A DNA stretch of 64,000 nt from Caulobacter rhizosphaerae (GCF_010977555.1 NZ_CP048815.1:5510501-5574500), one strand, 5' to 3'. Shown: positions 54,433 through 63,053, counted from the stretch's first letter. The notes: generated from the sequence alone by a model not told the origin. Program-made: numbers and translations.

Positions 54433-55428
54433 GTGACCGCCGGCGTCGGCATCGCGATGGCGCTGAAGAACGTCAGCGGCGCGCTGGACCATGCGATCCA
54501 GTCGATGCGGGCGTTCGGCGTGACGGAGATCGCCGTCAGCGACGCCTCCGGCGACCCAAGCGTTCGCGAACGGTTCGCGCCCGTCGCCGACCTGATCACG
54601 GCCTATTTCGCCGAGCCCGACGGCGGCCAGTCGCATGGCCTGGACAAGGCTTTCCGGGCGTTGCGGAGCCCGGTCGTCGGCTGGCTCAACCACGACGACT
54701 TCCTGGTCCGCGACGGCGCCGACGCCGTCCTTCGAGCCCTGGAAACCCACGACGTGGTCTATGGCGAGGCGGAGTTCCTCAACATGCGCGGCGAGGTCGT
54801 CGGCTACCACCCGAACGTCTCGGACGATCTGGCCCGCCTGGGTCGGGAGAACCTGATCGCCCAGCCGAGCTGCTTCTTCCGCAACGCGCTTTATCGCGAT
54901 GTCGGCGGCCTGGATTACGATCTGCACTACACGATGGACTGGGACCTCTGGATCCGGATGGCCCAGGCCGGGGCGGCGATCGCCTACACGCCCGCCCTGC
55001 TGTCGGGCGTCACGCTGGATCCGGACGCCAAGACCGCCAGGCTTTCGTTGAGCCGGGCGCGGGAAATCCAGGGCTTCCTTTCGCGCAGCGGGGCCAGCCT
55101 GGGAGAGCGCACCAACCTGATCGTGGAATCCATGAAGACCGCGCTCCTGTGGAAGCTGCGCGGCGACACCCCGGGCCACCCCTATTTCACCGTCTGGGCG
55201 CACAAGCACGGCTCCCGCCGGGCGTCCGCGGTCGCGGAGGGCAACCGGGTCAGCGTCTTCAGCCTCGAACCGGTCGACGGCGAGGTCCTGGTCTGGCGCC
55301 GCGGGGCCGACCAGGCCGATCGGGCGATCAGGGTCCAAGTCGCGAACGCCGCCGCCTTCCAGCCGGTAACCTTGGAACTGCCGTTCGCGATCACCGACCT
55401 GGGACGGGTGCGTTTCGAGGTCGGATAG
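54433..55428 (+). CDS. GT2-type glycosyltransferase
   Basis: A 331-residue cytosolic glycosyltransferase of the GT-A fold, starting at GTG 54433. N-terminal features are GIAMALKNVSGALDHAIQSM and DGGQSHGLDKAFR, then the nucleotide/metal site in GWLNHDDFLVRDGA and PSCFFRNALYRDVGGLD with a late YTMDWDLWIRM, a pattern of family 2 enzymes in polysaccharide clusters. The last 80 residues (from about HGSRRAS) form an extra beta-rich tail. Donor and linkage are unknown; GDP-fucose and GDP-perosamine are natural candidates from the neighbours. It follows fcl by 37 bp. Confidence 0.85.
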   Translation: MTAGVGIAMALKNVSGALDHAIQSMRAFGVTEIAVSDASGDPSVRERFAPVADLITAYFAEPDGGQSHGLDKAFRALRSPVVGWLNHDDFLVRDGADAVLRALETHDVVYGEAEFLNMRGEVVGYHPNVSDDLARLGRENLIAQPSCFFRNALYRDVGGLDYDLHYTMDWDLWIRMAQAGAAIAYTPALLSGVTLDPDAKTARLSLSRAREIQGFLSRSGASLGERTNLIVESMKTALLWKLRGDTPGHPYFTVWAHKHGSRRASAVAEGNRVSVFSLEPVDGEVLVWRRGADQADRAIRVQVANAAAFQPVTLELPFAITDLGRVRFEVG

Positions 55429-55512
55429 TGGCCTCAAATCCCGTCCATTCGAGCCACAATTCTTTGCGAAACAATGGCTTCCCAAGGACACCAACGGTGC
55501 TGTTCCTCAGGC

Positions 55513-55540
55513 TTTACAACGTGCTGTCGTGTGCTAGAGA
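55513..55540 (+). promoter_or_regulatory. Possible housekeeping promoter before the ABC exporter genes
   Basis: TTTACAA (55513-55519) and GCTAGAGA (55533-55540), separated by 13 nt, approximate the Caulobacter sigma-73 pattern (TTGACGS, then GCTANAWC). They lie in the 264-bp gap between the GT2 gene and the ABC permease gene, the only substantial gap within the cluster, so an internal promoter is reasonable. The match is partial. Confidence 0.3.
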
Positions 55541-55692
55541 GGCGGGCGATTGCGCGACGGCGAAGCCTAGTCGGCTGGTCTTAAACGCCGGGTCAAGGCG
55601 TCGCCCGGTTGGCGTGATCGATCTGTTTTTCAGACATCAGCGACTCCTGCCCGCAGGTTCGCCAACATGTCGCCGCAAGAGTTGGAGAGCGT

Positions 55693-56490
55693 ATGTCGCG
55701 TGCTAGTCTGTCGAGCGCCGTCAGCGACATATCCTCGGGAATCGGCGCTTGGCGGATTTGGACCGCCCTGGCGCTGACCGACATCAAGACCCGCTATCGA
55801 CGGTCGCTGATCGGCCAGTTCTGGATCACGATCTCGATGGGCCTGACCATCGCGGCCCTTGCGATCGTCTATTCGCAGATCTTCAGGATCTCGCTCAGCG
55901 TCTATGTTCCGCTGATCACCGTCAGCTTCATCTGCTGGGGCTTGCTGGCGTCCTTCGTCAACGATAGCGCCATGGCCTTCCTCGACGCCGAAGGCTACAT
56001 CAGGACGTCGACCCTGCCGAAGGCGACGTTCGTCTACCGGATGATCGCGCGCAACACGGTCGTCTTCGCGCACAACCTGATCCTCATCCCGATCGTCATG
56101 CTGATCTTCCGGATGGTTCCGGACTGGCATGTGCTGCTCTTCGTGCCGGCGTTCCTGCTGACCTTGCTGAACGGGATCTGGATCGCGCTGATCCTGGGGC
56201 CGATTTCCGCCCGCTTCCGCGACATGCCGCTGATGGTGTCGAGCCTGACCCAGATCGCGTTCTTCGTTTCACCGGTCATGTGGGAGCGCAAGCAGCTCAG
56301 CGCCCAGGGCCAATTGCTGGTCAACGCCAACCCGTTCGCAATCTTCCTTGAACTGTTGCGCGAGCCGCTTCTTGGCCGCGCGCCTTCGGCCTACCACTGG
56401 GCGTTCGCGATCGGGCTTACCCTGGTCGGCTGGGCCGCCGCGATCCTGCTCTATTCCCGCCTTCGTGCGCGAATTGCCTTCTATCTGTGA
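55693..56490 (+). CDS. wzm: ABC-2 polysaccharide export permease (Wzm type)
   Basis: A 265-residue inner-membrane protein with six helices, exporting a lipid-linked polysaccharide across the inner membrane. The N-terminal cytoplasmic start IWTALALTDIKTRYRRSLIGQFW is the hallmark of the Wzm/KpsM/TagG family, as is FFVSPVMWERKQL near the last periplasmic loop. GGAGA lies just upstream of the ATG. The ATP-binding partner starts 6 bp downstream. The presence of an ABC pair, and no Wzy/Wzx, indicates that the glycan is finished in the cytoplasm before export. Confidence 0.94.
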   Translation: MSRASLSSAVSDISSGIGAWRIWTALALTDIKTRYRRSLIGQFWITISMGLTIAALAIVYSQIFRISLSVYVPLITVSFICWGLLASFVNDSAMAFLDAEGYIRTSTLPKATFVYRMIARNTVVFAHNLILIPIVMLIFRMVPDWHVLLFVPAFLLTLLNGIWIALILGPISARFRDMPLMVSSLTQIAFFVSPVMWERKQLSAQGQLLVNANPFAIFLELLREPLLGRAPSAYHWAFAIGLTLVGWAAAILLYSRLRARIAFYL

Positions 56491-56496
56491 GGACGA

Positions 56497-57240
56497 ATGG
56501 CGTCGATTGAACTGAACGGGGTGACGCTGTTCTACCCCATTTTCGACTCCCGCAGTCGTTCCCTCAAGAACACCGTCATGCGGAAGGTCGGCGGCCGGAT
56601 CTACGGCAAGGGCGACCATGTGGAAGTGCGTGCGCTTTCGAACATCAGCCTGAAGATCAACAGCGGCGACCGCGTCGCCCTGGTCGGCCAGAACGGTGCG
56701 GGCAAGACGACCCTGCTGAAGGTGCTGGCGGGAATCTATGAACCGCCGACCGGCCGCATCAAGATCTCGGGCAGCATCTCCTCGCTGACCGACATGACCA
56801 TGGGAATGGATCTGGAGGCCTCGGGCCGCGAGAACATTCTGATGCGCTGCATCTTCCTGGGCATGACTCATGCCCAGGCCCGTGAAAAGGCCGGAGAGAT
56901 CGAGGCGTTCACCGAACTGGGCTCCTATCTGGACCTGCCGGCGCGCACCTATTCCACCGGCATGCTGGTGCGCCTGGGTTTCGCCGCCTCCACGGCGATG
57001 AGCCCCGACATCCTGGTGATGGACGAGATGATCGGCGCCGGCGACATGGCCTTCGCGGCCAAGGCCAGCGAACGGGTCTCGAGCTACGTGGACAACGCCA
57101 AGATCCTGGTGCTGGCCTCGCACAACAACGCCATTCTCCGGCAGTTCTGCAATCGCGCCATCTTCATAGACAGCGGCGAGATCCGCGCCGACGGCCCGGT
57201 CGACGAGGTGATCTCGCTCTATGAGAGCGCCTATGGCTGA
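56497..57240 (+). CDS. wzt: Polysaccharide ABC exporter ATPase (Wzt type, no C-terminal carbohydrate module)
   Basis: A 247-residue ATPase with Walker A GQNGAGKTTLLK (starting near residue 64), the signature loop in YSTGMLVRLGFA (degenerate LSGGQ typical of Wzt/KpsT/TagH), and Walker B ILVMDEMIGAGD followed by the His switch in VLASHNN. The segment YPIFDSRSRSLKN before the core is typical of Wzt. It ends right after the ATPase domain, so it lacks the carbohydrate-binding domain by which long Wzt proteins recognise a capped chain. It overlaps the GNAT gene by 8 bp. Confidence 0.94.
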   Translation: MASIELNGVTLFYPIFDSRSRSLKNTVMRKVGGRIYGKGDHVEVRALSNISLKINSGDRVALVGQNGAGKTTLLKVLAGIYEPPTGRIKISGSISSLTDMTMGMDLEASGRENILMRCIFLGMTHAQAREKAGEIEAFTELGSYLDLPARTYSTGMLVRLGFAASTAMSPDILVMDEMIGAGDMAFAAKASERVSSYVDNAKILVLASHNNAILRQFCNRAIFIDSGEIRADGPVDEVISLYESAYG

Positions 57241-57736
57241 GGCGCCGCGGACCGTTCCAGGCCAAGATCTCACAATCCGCCCCTTCGGCCCTTCCGACGT
57301 CGATCTTCTGGCGGCGTTCTTCGAAGCCGTCGCGACAGACCCCGCCGCGGACCGGTTTCATCCTCATCCGTTCACGCCAGAGGCGGCCCTCAGGATCGCC
57401 GAGCACCAGGGCCGGGACCTCTATGTGGGCCAGTTTCTCGACGGCAGGCTGATCGGCTACGGCATGTTGCGGGGCTGGGATGAGGGCTACCAGACGCCCT
57501 CGCTCGGCATCTATCTGGCCGCCGAGGCTCGAGGCCAGGGCCTGTCCAAGGCCTTGATGGACGACCTGCACGGCCGCGCCCGCGAACGCGGTGCGGAGAA
57601 GGTCCGGTTGAAGGTCTATAAGAACAATATCCCCGCCGCGAGCCTGTACGAAAAACTGGGCTATGTGTTCCTCACCGAGGAAGGCGAACAGCGCGTCGGC
57701 CTGCTAGATCTTGTTTCAAAGGGGGGTGGCCGTTGA
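57233..57736 (+). CDS. GNAT-family N-acyltransferase
   Basis: A 167-residue GNAT protein. The acetyl-CoA loop is IYLAAEARGQGLSKALM, preceded by LTIRPFGPSDVDLLAAFF and followed by VRLKVYKNNIPAASLYEKLGYVF, all standard. The start is taken as the ATG at 57233, overlapping the wzt stop; an ATG four codons earlier (57221) is possible. It sits between wzt and the perosamine synthase, with overlaps on both sides, so it is translated with them. N-acetylation of the 4-amino group of perosamine is a reasonable inference, since the acyltransferase known for that step in Caulobacter is of a different fold and is not seen here. Confidence 0.88.
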   Translation: MAEAPRTVPGQDLTIRPFGPSDVDLLAAFFEAVATDPAADRFHPHPFTPEAALRIAEHQGRDLYVGQFLDGRLIGYGMLRGWDEGYQTPSLGIYLAAEARGQGLSKALMDDLHGRARERGAEKVRLKVYKNNIPAASLYEKLGYVFLTEEGEQRVGLLDLVSKGGGR

Positions 57737-58845
57737 GCTATCAATATCCGGTTTATCGCCCGCGCCTCACGGGCCGCGAACGGGAACTGGTGCTTGAGTG
57801 CATCGATTCCACGTGGATTTCGTCGAAGGGCAAGTTCATCGGCGAGTTCGAAAGCAAGTTCGCCGACTTCATCGGCGCCGAGCACGCCTTGAGCGTCTCC
57901 AACGGTACAGTCGCGCTGCACGTCGCCCTGGAGGCGCTGGGTATCGGCCCTGGCGACGAGGTCATCGTCCCGACCCTGACCTACATCGCCTCCGTCAACG
58001 CCATCCTCTACACGGGCGCCACCCCCGTGTTCGTCGATAGCGAACAAGAGTACTGGCAACTGTCCGTCGACGACGTCCGCGCCAAGATCACCGAGCGGAC
58101 CAAGGCGATCATGCCGGTGCACCTGTACGGCCAGGCCTGCGACATGGAAGCCTTGGTGGCCCTGGCCGCCGAGCATTCGATCTACCTGGTCGAGGACTGC
58201 GCCGAGGCTCTGGGCACGCGGATCGGCGATCGCTTCGTGGGCACGTTCGGCGACGTGGCCACCTTCAGCTTTTTCGGCAACAAGACGATCACGACGGGCG
58301 AAGGCGGCATGGTCGTCGCCAAGGACCCGGCCGTGGCCAACCTGATCTCGCGCCTCAAGGGTCAAGGCCTGGCCGCGAACCGCGAGTACTGGCACGACAT
58401 CGTCGGCTATAACTATCGCATGACGAACATCTGCGCGGCGATCGGCTGCGCCCAGATGGAGGACGTCGAAGGCGTCATCGCCCAGAAGCAGCGGATCGCC
58501 GAATGGTACGCCCAGGGCCTGACCGGCCTGCCGCTGGCGCGCCACGCGGTCAAGCCCGGCACGTTCCATAGCTTCTGGATGGTGTCGGTCATCACCGATG
58601 CGGCCGAGGACCGTGATCCGCTGCGCGAGCATCTCAAGGCGGTCGGCGTGGAGACGCGCCCTCTGTTCTATCCGGTCCACACCATGAGCATGTACGGGGG
58701 CGGCGACCCGGCGGCGTTCCCGGTGGCCGACCACCTTTCCCGCCGCGGCCTCAACCTGCCCAGCTATCCGGACCTGGCGGAAGACGATGTGTCCCGGATC
58801 TGCGGTCACATCCGCGCTTACTTCAGCCGCAACGGTAGACCATGA
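57733..58845 (+). CDS. per: GDP-perosamine synthase
   Basis: A 370-residue PLP aminotransferase that aminates C4 of GDP-4-keto-6-deoxymannose, the Gmd product. Features: YQYPVYRPRLTGRERELVLECIDSTWISSKG, SNGTVALHVALEALGIGPGDEVIVPTLTYIASVNAI, and Lys184 in FSFFGNKTITTGEGGM, which is the form found in Caulobacter and Vibrio perosamine synthases, as is the length. It starts with TTG at 57733 inside the GNAT stop (TTGA overlap). Its stop overlaps the next gene by 4 bp. Perosamine is the O-antigen sugar of C. crescentus, to which the S-layer binds. Confidence 0.93.
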   Translation: MSYQYPVYRPRLTGRERELVLECIDSTWISSKGKFIGEFESKFADFIGAEHALSVSNGTVALHVALEALGIGPGDEVIVPTLTYIASVNAILYTGATPVFVDSEQEYWQLSVDDVRAKITERTKAIMPVHLYGQACDMEALVALAAEHSIYLVEDCAEALGTRIGDRFVGTFGDVATFSFFGNKTITTGEGGMVVAKDPAVANLISRLKGQGLAANREYWHDIVGYNYRMTNICAAIGCAQMEDVEGVIAQKQRIAEWYAQGLTGLPLARHAVKPGTFHSFWMVSVITDAAEDRDPLREHLKAVGVETRPLFYPVHTMSMYGGGDPAAFPVADHLSRRGLNLPSYPDLAEDDVSRICGHIRAYFSRNGRP

Positions 58846-60092
58846 CCCGGCCCATTCGCGTCGCTCTTCTCGCGCACGAATTCCTCATCAACATCGGCGC
58901 GAACGATTTTCTGAAGAACATCATTCGCGGTCTCGCCCTGCGGGAGCAGAACGAGATCATCTTCCTATGCCCGCGCGGCGAGAACCGTATCGAGCATCAG
59001 GTCCCGACGGCGGCCAAGGCCGCGCTCAAGAAGAACCCGATCGTCGAGGCGCTGCTGCGGGGAATCCTGCGCCAGGCTCGGCAGGCCCGCGCGAAGGTGG
59101 TCAAGCCGGACCCCGGGCCGTACGATTTCTATCGGGACGCCTGCCCGCGGATGCGGTTCATCGAGACCGACCTGGACGTGGAATCGCTGCGCCGCCTGAA
59201 GATCGAACACCAGATCGACGTCTTCCTGCCGTCCATCCACATCCTGCCCAAGGACATTCCCTACGTCACCTACTGGCCCGACTGCCAGCCCAAGCACTAT
59301 CCCGAATTCTTCGACGACGAATCCCAGCGGGTTCGCGACGAACGGATCAACGGCCTGTTCGCCACGGGCAAGCCGATGATCATCAATTCCCGCGACGCCA
59401 AGTCGGACATGGTCCGCTTCTACGACGCCAACCCGGACCAGATCTTCGAGCTGCCCTTCGCGCCGATCATTGAGTTCGACCGGCTGACCCCGCATCCGGA
59501 GTTGGCGCGGCCCTATGGCCTGACCAAGCCCTACTTCATGGTCTGCAACCAGTTCTGGGTCCACAAGTCGATCGAGACGGTGATCGAAGCGGCCGTCATC
59601 GTCAAACAGCGCCAGATGAACGTCGAGATCGTGTTCACGGGCAAGATGCAGGAGCCCCGTCGTCCTCAGTACATCACCATGCTCAGACAGATGGTGATCG
59701 ACAACGACCTGGGAGACGTGGTGCGGTTCCTGGACTACATCCCTAAGAACGATCAGCTCGAACTGATGCGCTCGGCCATCGCCGTTATCCAGCCGACCCT
59801 GTTCGAAGGCGGCCCCGGCGGCGGCTCGATCTATGATGCGGTCAGCCTCGGCGTCAGGGCGATCGCCTCCGACATTCCGATCAACCACGAGCTCCCTCTT
59901 GATCCAGAGCGCCTGGTCCTGTTCAAGAAACGCAACGCCAAGGACCTCGTCGACAAGATGCAGAAGATGATGGCCTCCCCGAACCGGGGACCGTCCTTCG
60001 AGGACCTTTATCAGCAGTCGAAGGCGTCGGCCGGCAAGCTGTCGACCCGCCTCTACCAGGCGATCGACTACGCGATCGCCCAGGACGGGTAG
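58842..60092 (+). CDS. GT4-type glycosyltransferase
   Basis: A 416-residue GT-B fold enzyme. The N-terminal half has IRVALLAHEFLINIGANDFLKN; the C-terminal donor domain shows KPYFMVCNQFWVHKSIETVIEA, then DNDLGDVVRFLDYIPKNDQLELMR and the acidic site in LFEGGPGGGSIYDAVSLG, with DIPINHELPL. These are the marks of family 4 retaining glycosyltransferases. The start ATG overlaps the per stop (ATGA). In a perosamine cluster a GDP-sugar donor is likely, but linkage and acceptor are not known. Confidence 0.9.
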   Translation: MTRPIRVALLAHEFLINIGANDFLKNIIRGLALREQNEIIFLCPRGENRIEHQVPTAAKAALKKNPIVEALLRGILRQARQARAKVVKPDPGPYDFYRDACPRMRFIETDLDVESLRRLKIEHQIDVFLPSIHILPKDIPYVTYWPDCQPKHYPEFFDDESQRVRDERINGLFATGKPMIINSRDAKSDMVRFYDANPDQIFELPFAPIIEFDRLTPHPELARPYGLTKPYFMVCNQFWVHKSIETVIEAAVIVKQRQMNVEIVFTGKMQEPRRPQYITMLRQMVIDNDLGDVVRFLDYIPKNDQLELMRSAIAVIQPTLFEGGPGGGSIYDAVSLGVRAIASDIPINHELPLDPERLVLFKKRNAKDLVDKMQKMMASPNRGPSFEDLYQQSKASAGKLSTRLYQAIDYAIAQDG

Positions 60093-60101
60093 GGGGAAAG
60101 C

Positions 60102-63011
60102 ATGGCCGTCGCCAAGGTCACCGTCGTCACGGTCTGTCTCAACGTCAGGGATACGATCCGGCTCACTCTGGAATCCGTGGCGCGCCAGACGTTCCCCAAC
60201 ATGGAGCACGTGATCATCGACGGCGTCTCCACCGACGGCACGCTCGATATCATCCGCGAATACCCCGTCGCCTACCTGTCCAGTGAGAAGGACAAGGGCG
60301 TCTACGACGCGATGGACAAGGGTTCCCGGGCCGTCACCGGCGATATCGTGATCTTCCTCAACGCGGGCGACACCTTCTACGACGACGAGGTCTGCGAGAA
60401 GGTCGCGGCCTTCTTCGACGAAAGCGGCGCCGACATCGTGTTCGGCGACCTCCTGCCGGTTTACCTAAAGCCCAGCGACACCCACGACCACGGCGCCTTC
60501 ACCAGCGGTCAGGTCCTGGACCTGAGCTATGTGGTCAATCGCCGGAACCTCTACAACGAATCCATCCATCACCAGGCCACCTTCTACCGTCGCTGGGTGG
60601 TCAAGAAGTGCACCTACGCCTGCGCCCAGCCCGAGGCCACCGGCGAATACAACGTGCTTCTCAAGGCCGTGATGAAGCTCGGCGCCAAGGTCAAGCACGT
60701 CCCGCTGCCCATTTCCCGTTTCGCGCTGGGCGGTATCAGCACGGGCAATTTCGAGAAGGAATGGGCGCGCTACGTCAAGGCGCGCGATATTCTCCGCTCG
60801 CTCTACTATCCCAGCGTCGAAAGCGTGCGGATCAAGGACGAGCTGGAATTTCGCCACGCACCGCTCGCCCGTCCGCTCACCCGGATCGAACGCCGAACGG
60901 TGCTCAAGGAACGGATCAAGGCGCTTGCGCCCTTCAAGATCTATGATCGCCTGGCGCGCGGGATAACGGCGCGCATCGTCAATCAACTCGCCGCTGAACT
61001 GCACGCCGCGCGCCAGCACGGCGAGGTTCAGTCCTATCAGCTGTTGATGGGCGTCGAGGCCAATTTCCGCGCGCATTTGGCGGAAACCAAGGGCGAGATC
61101 CATCAGGTCCGTCGTGACCTGGAGCAGATGGAAGCGCGCCACAAGGCCGACCTGGCGCGGGTCAAAACGAGCCTGGCCGGCCGGTTGGACGGCCTGGTCG
61201 CGATCCCGGAAACTCTCGAACAGGTGCGGGACCAGGTCGAGGCGCTGGGCAAGTCGGCGGCCCGCCGAGACGCGCTGAAGACCATGGGCGTCCGGATCGA
61301 CCAGATCGGCGCCGACCTCCGGATCATCGACTCGAACATGGCCGCGATCCGCGAACAGACCTCGGGCGCGGATCGGGTCGGCCAGACCATAGACCGCATC
61401 GCCGACCACATGAACGGCCACGACGCGCTGCTCAATAGCGTCGGCGCCGACCTGAAGGCCTTCGCCACGACCCTGACCTCCGTCCACGATCAGGCGATCG
61501 CCGGAAACGGCAAGGTCGAACGCATCGCCGACTACATGAACGGCTACGACGCGCTGCTCAACAACGTCGGCGCCGACCTGAAGGCCTTCGCCGCGACCCT
61601 GACCTCCGTCCACGATCAGGCGATCGCCGGAAACGGCAAGGTCGACCGCATCGCCGACTACATCCACGGCTACGACGCGCTGCTCAGCAATGTCGGCGCC
61701 GACCTGAAGGCCTTCGCCGCGACCCTGACCTCCGTCCACGATCGAACGATCGCCGGGACCGACAAGGTCGATCGCATCGCCGACTACATGAACGGCTACG
61801 ACGCGCTGCTCAGCAATGTCGGCGCCGACCTGAAGGCCTTCGCCGCGACCCTGACCTCCGTCCACGATCGAACGATCGCCGGAACCGACAAGGTCGACCG
61901 CATCTCCGACTACATCCACGGCTACGACGCGCTGCTCAACAATGTCGGCGCTGACCTGAAGGCCTTCGCCGCGACCCTGACCTCGGTCCACGATCAAGCG
62001 GCGGCGGGGACGGACAAGGTGCTGGATCGTCTCGAGAGCCAGTCCGTCACCCTGCGGGAGACCAGGGGCCAGCTGTCGCAAGACCTGCAGTCGACCGGCA
62101 ACGCCGTGCTTCGCTACGCCACGCTTTCCGAGCAGCGCGACGCTCACCTCAAGCATGAGCTGATGGGCGTGCGAGCCAATCTGGGCTTGATGCGCATCGA
62201 GGGGCGCGAGAACCCCACGTTCGAACAGAACGGCGTGAAGGTCTTCTCCCAATGGGACGAAGACGGACTGATCGACCACATTGTCGCTCATTGCGAGATT
62301 CCCAACCGCAGCTTCGTGGAGATCGGCATCGGCGACTATACGGAGGCCAATACCCGCTTCCTGCTGACGGAGCGGGGCTGGTCGGGCGTCGTTGTCGATT
62401 CGACCACCGCGGATATCGAAAAGCTGCGCGGCAGCGAGGCCTATTGGCGATACCCTCTGACCGCGCTCAACAGCTTTGTCGCCGCCGAGAACGTCAACGA
62501 GATCATCGCCACCGGCGGATTGAAGGGCGATATCGGCCTGTTGTCGATCGACATCGACGGCATGGACTATTGGATCTGGAACGCGATCGAGGTCGTCAGT
62601 CCTCGGATCGTCGTCTGCGAGTACAACGGCATCTTCGGCTCGAAGGCCGCCGTCACCGTGCCCTATGAGCCCGCCTTCGATCGGCGGACCAAGCACTACA
62701 GCTGGCTGTACGGCGGAACATCGCTCGGCGCGCTTGGCCATCTGGCGGCCCGCAAGGGCTACACCCTGGTGGGCTGCAACGCCGGCGGCAACAACGCCTT
62801 CTTCGTCCGCAACGACGTGATGGCGGCCGGCGACCTGAAACCCAGCGCCAGGCCCTACCGCAAGCCCGTCTTCCGCGAGTCGCGCAATCCCGACGGCACG
62901 TTGAGCTTTCTCGACGTCGCCGAGGGCGTCAAACTGATCCGTGATCTTCCGGTCTATGACGTCGCGCGCGACAAAACGATCAAGATCGCTGACGTCGACC
63001 TGGTCTTTTGA
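60102..63011 (+). CDS. GT2 / coiled-coil repeat / methyltransferase-like fusion (969 aa)
   Basis: Three parts are visible. Residues 1-250: a GT2 glycosyltransferase (VTVVTVCLNVRDTIRLTLES, HVIIDGVSTDGTLDII, VIFLNAGDTFYDDE). Residues about 290-700: helical, coiled-coil-rich, with five tandem 42-residue repeats (436-645; core YDALLNNVGADLKAFAATL) preceded by a decayed copy. Residues 703-920: an FkbM-like SAM methyltransferase fold (DGLIDHIV, SFVEIGIGDYTEANTRFLL, DIGLLSIDIDGMDYWIWNAI). The start is the ATG at 60102, 9 bp after the GT4 gene. A glycosyltransferase and a possible capping enzyme held apart by a repeat rod, in an ABC-exporter locus, suggest a chain-length ruler; this is inference. Confidence 0.85.
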   Translation: MAVAKVTVVTVCLNVRDTIRLTLESVARQTFPNMEHVIIDGVSTDGTLDIIREYPVAYLSSEKDKGVYDAMDKGSRAVTGDIVIFLNAGDTFYDDEVCEKVAAFFDESGADIVFGDLLPVYLKPSDTHDHGAFTSGQVLDLSYVVNRRNLYNESIHHQATFYRRWVVKKCTYACAQPEATGEYNVLLKAVMKLGAKVKHVPLPISRFALGGISTGNFEKEWARYVKARDILRSLYYPSVESVRIKDELEFRHAPLARPLTRIERRTVLKERIKALAPFKIYDRLARGITARIVNQLAAELHAARQHGEVQSYQLLMGVEANFRAHLAETKGEIHQVRRDLEQMEARHKADLARVKTSLAGRLDGLVAIPETLEQVRDQVEALGKSAARRDALKTMGVRIDQIGADLRIIDSNMAAIREQTSGADRVGQTIDRIADHMNGHDALLNSVGADLKAFATTLTSVHDQAIAGNGKVERIADYMNGYDALLNNVGADLKAFAATLTSVHDQAIAGNGKVDRIADYIHGYDALLSNVGADLKAFAATLTSVHDRTIAGTDKVDRIADYMNGYDALLSNVGADLKAFAATLTSVHDRTIAGTDKVDRISDYIHGYDALLNNVGADLKAFAATLTSVHDQAAAGTDKVLDRLESQSVTLRETRGQLSQDLQSTGNAVLRYATLSEQRDAHLKHELMGVRANLGLMRIEGRENPTFEQNGVKVFSQWDEDGLIDHIVAHCEIPNRSFVEIGIGDYTEANTRFLLTERGWSGVVVDSTTADIEKLRGSEAYWRYPLTALNSFVAAENVNEIIATGGLKGDIGLLSIDIDGMDYWIWNAIEVVSPRIVVCEYNGIFGSKAAVTVPYEPAFDRRTKHYSWLYGGTSLGALGHLAARKGYTLVGCNAGGNNAFFVRNDVMAAGDLKPSARPYRKPVFRESRNPDGTLSFLDVAEGVKLIRDLPVYDVARDKTIKIADVDLVF
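61407..62036 (+). repeat. Five tandem 126-bp repeats encoding 42-residue units
   Basis: Units begin at 61407, 61533, 61659, 61785 and 61911. They are nearly identical at DNA level across the core (GTCGGCGCCGACCTGAAGG). Small variants alternate: MNG/IHG at the start and DQAIAGNG/DRTIAGTD near the end, in a mosaic that suggests unequal crossing-over. Forty-two residues equal six heptads, consistent with a continuous coiled coil. Confidence 0.95.
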
Positions 63012-63053
63012 TCAACGCTGCGGTCTCGGCCGCGTCCAAACGCTGGGCCTCCA

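Noticed and set aside
61407..62036. CRISPR-like array
   Set aside because: The 126-bp units are contiguous with no unique spacers, lie in frame inside a gene, and no cas genes are present.
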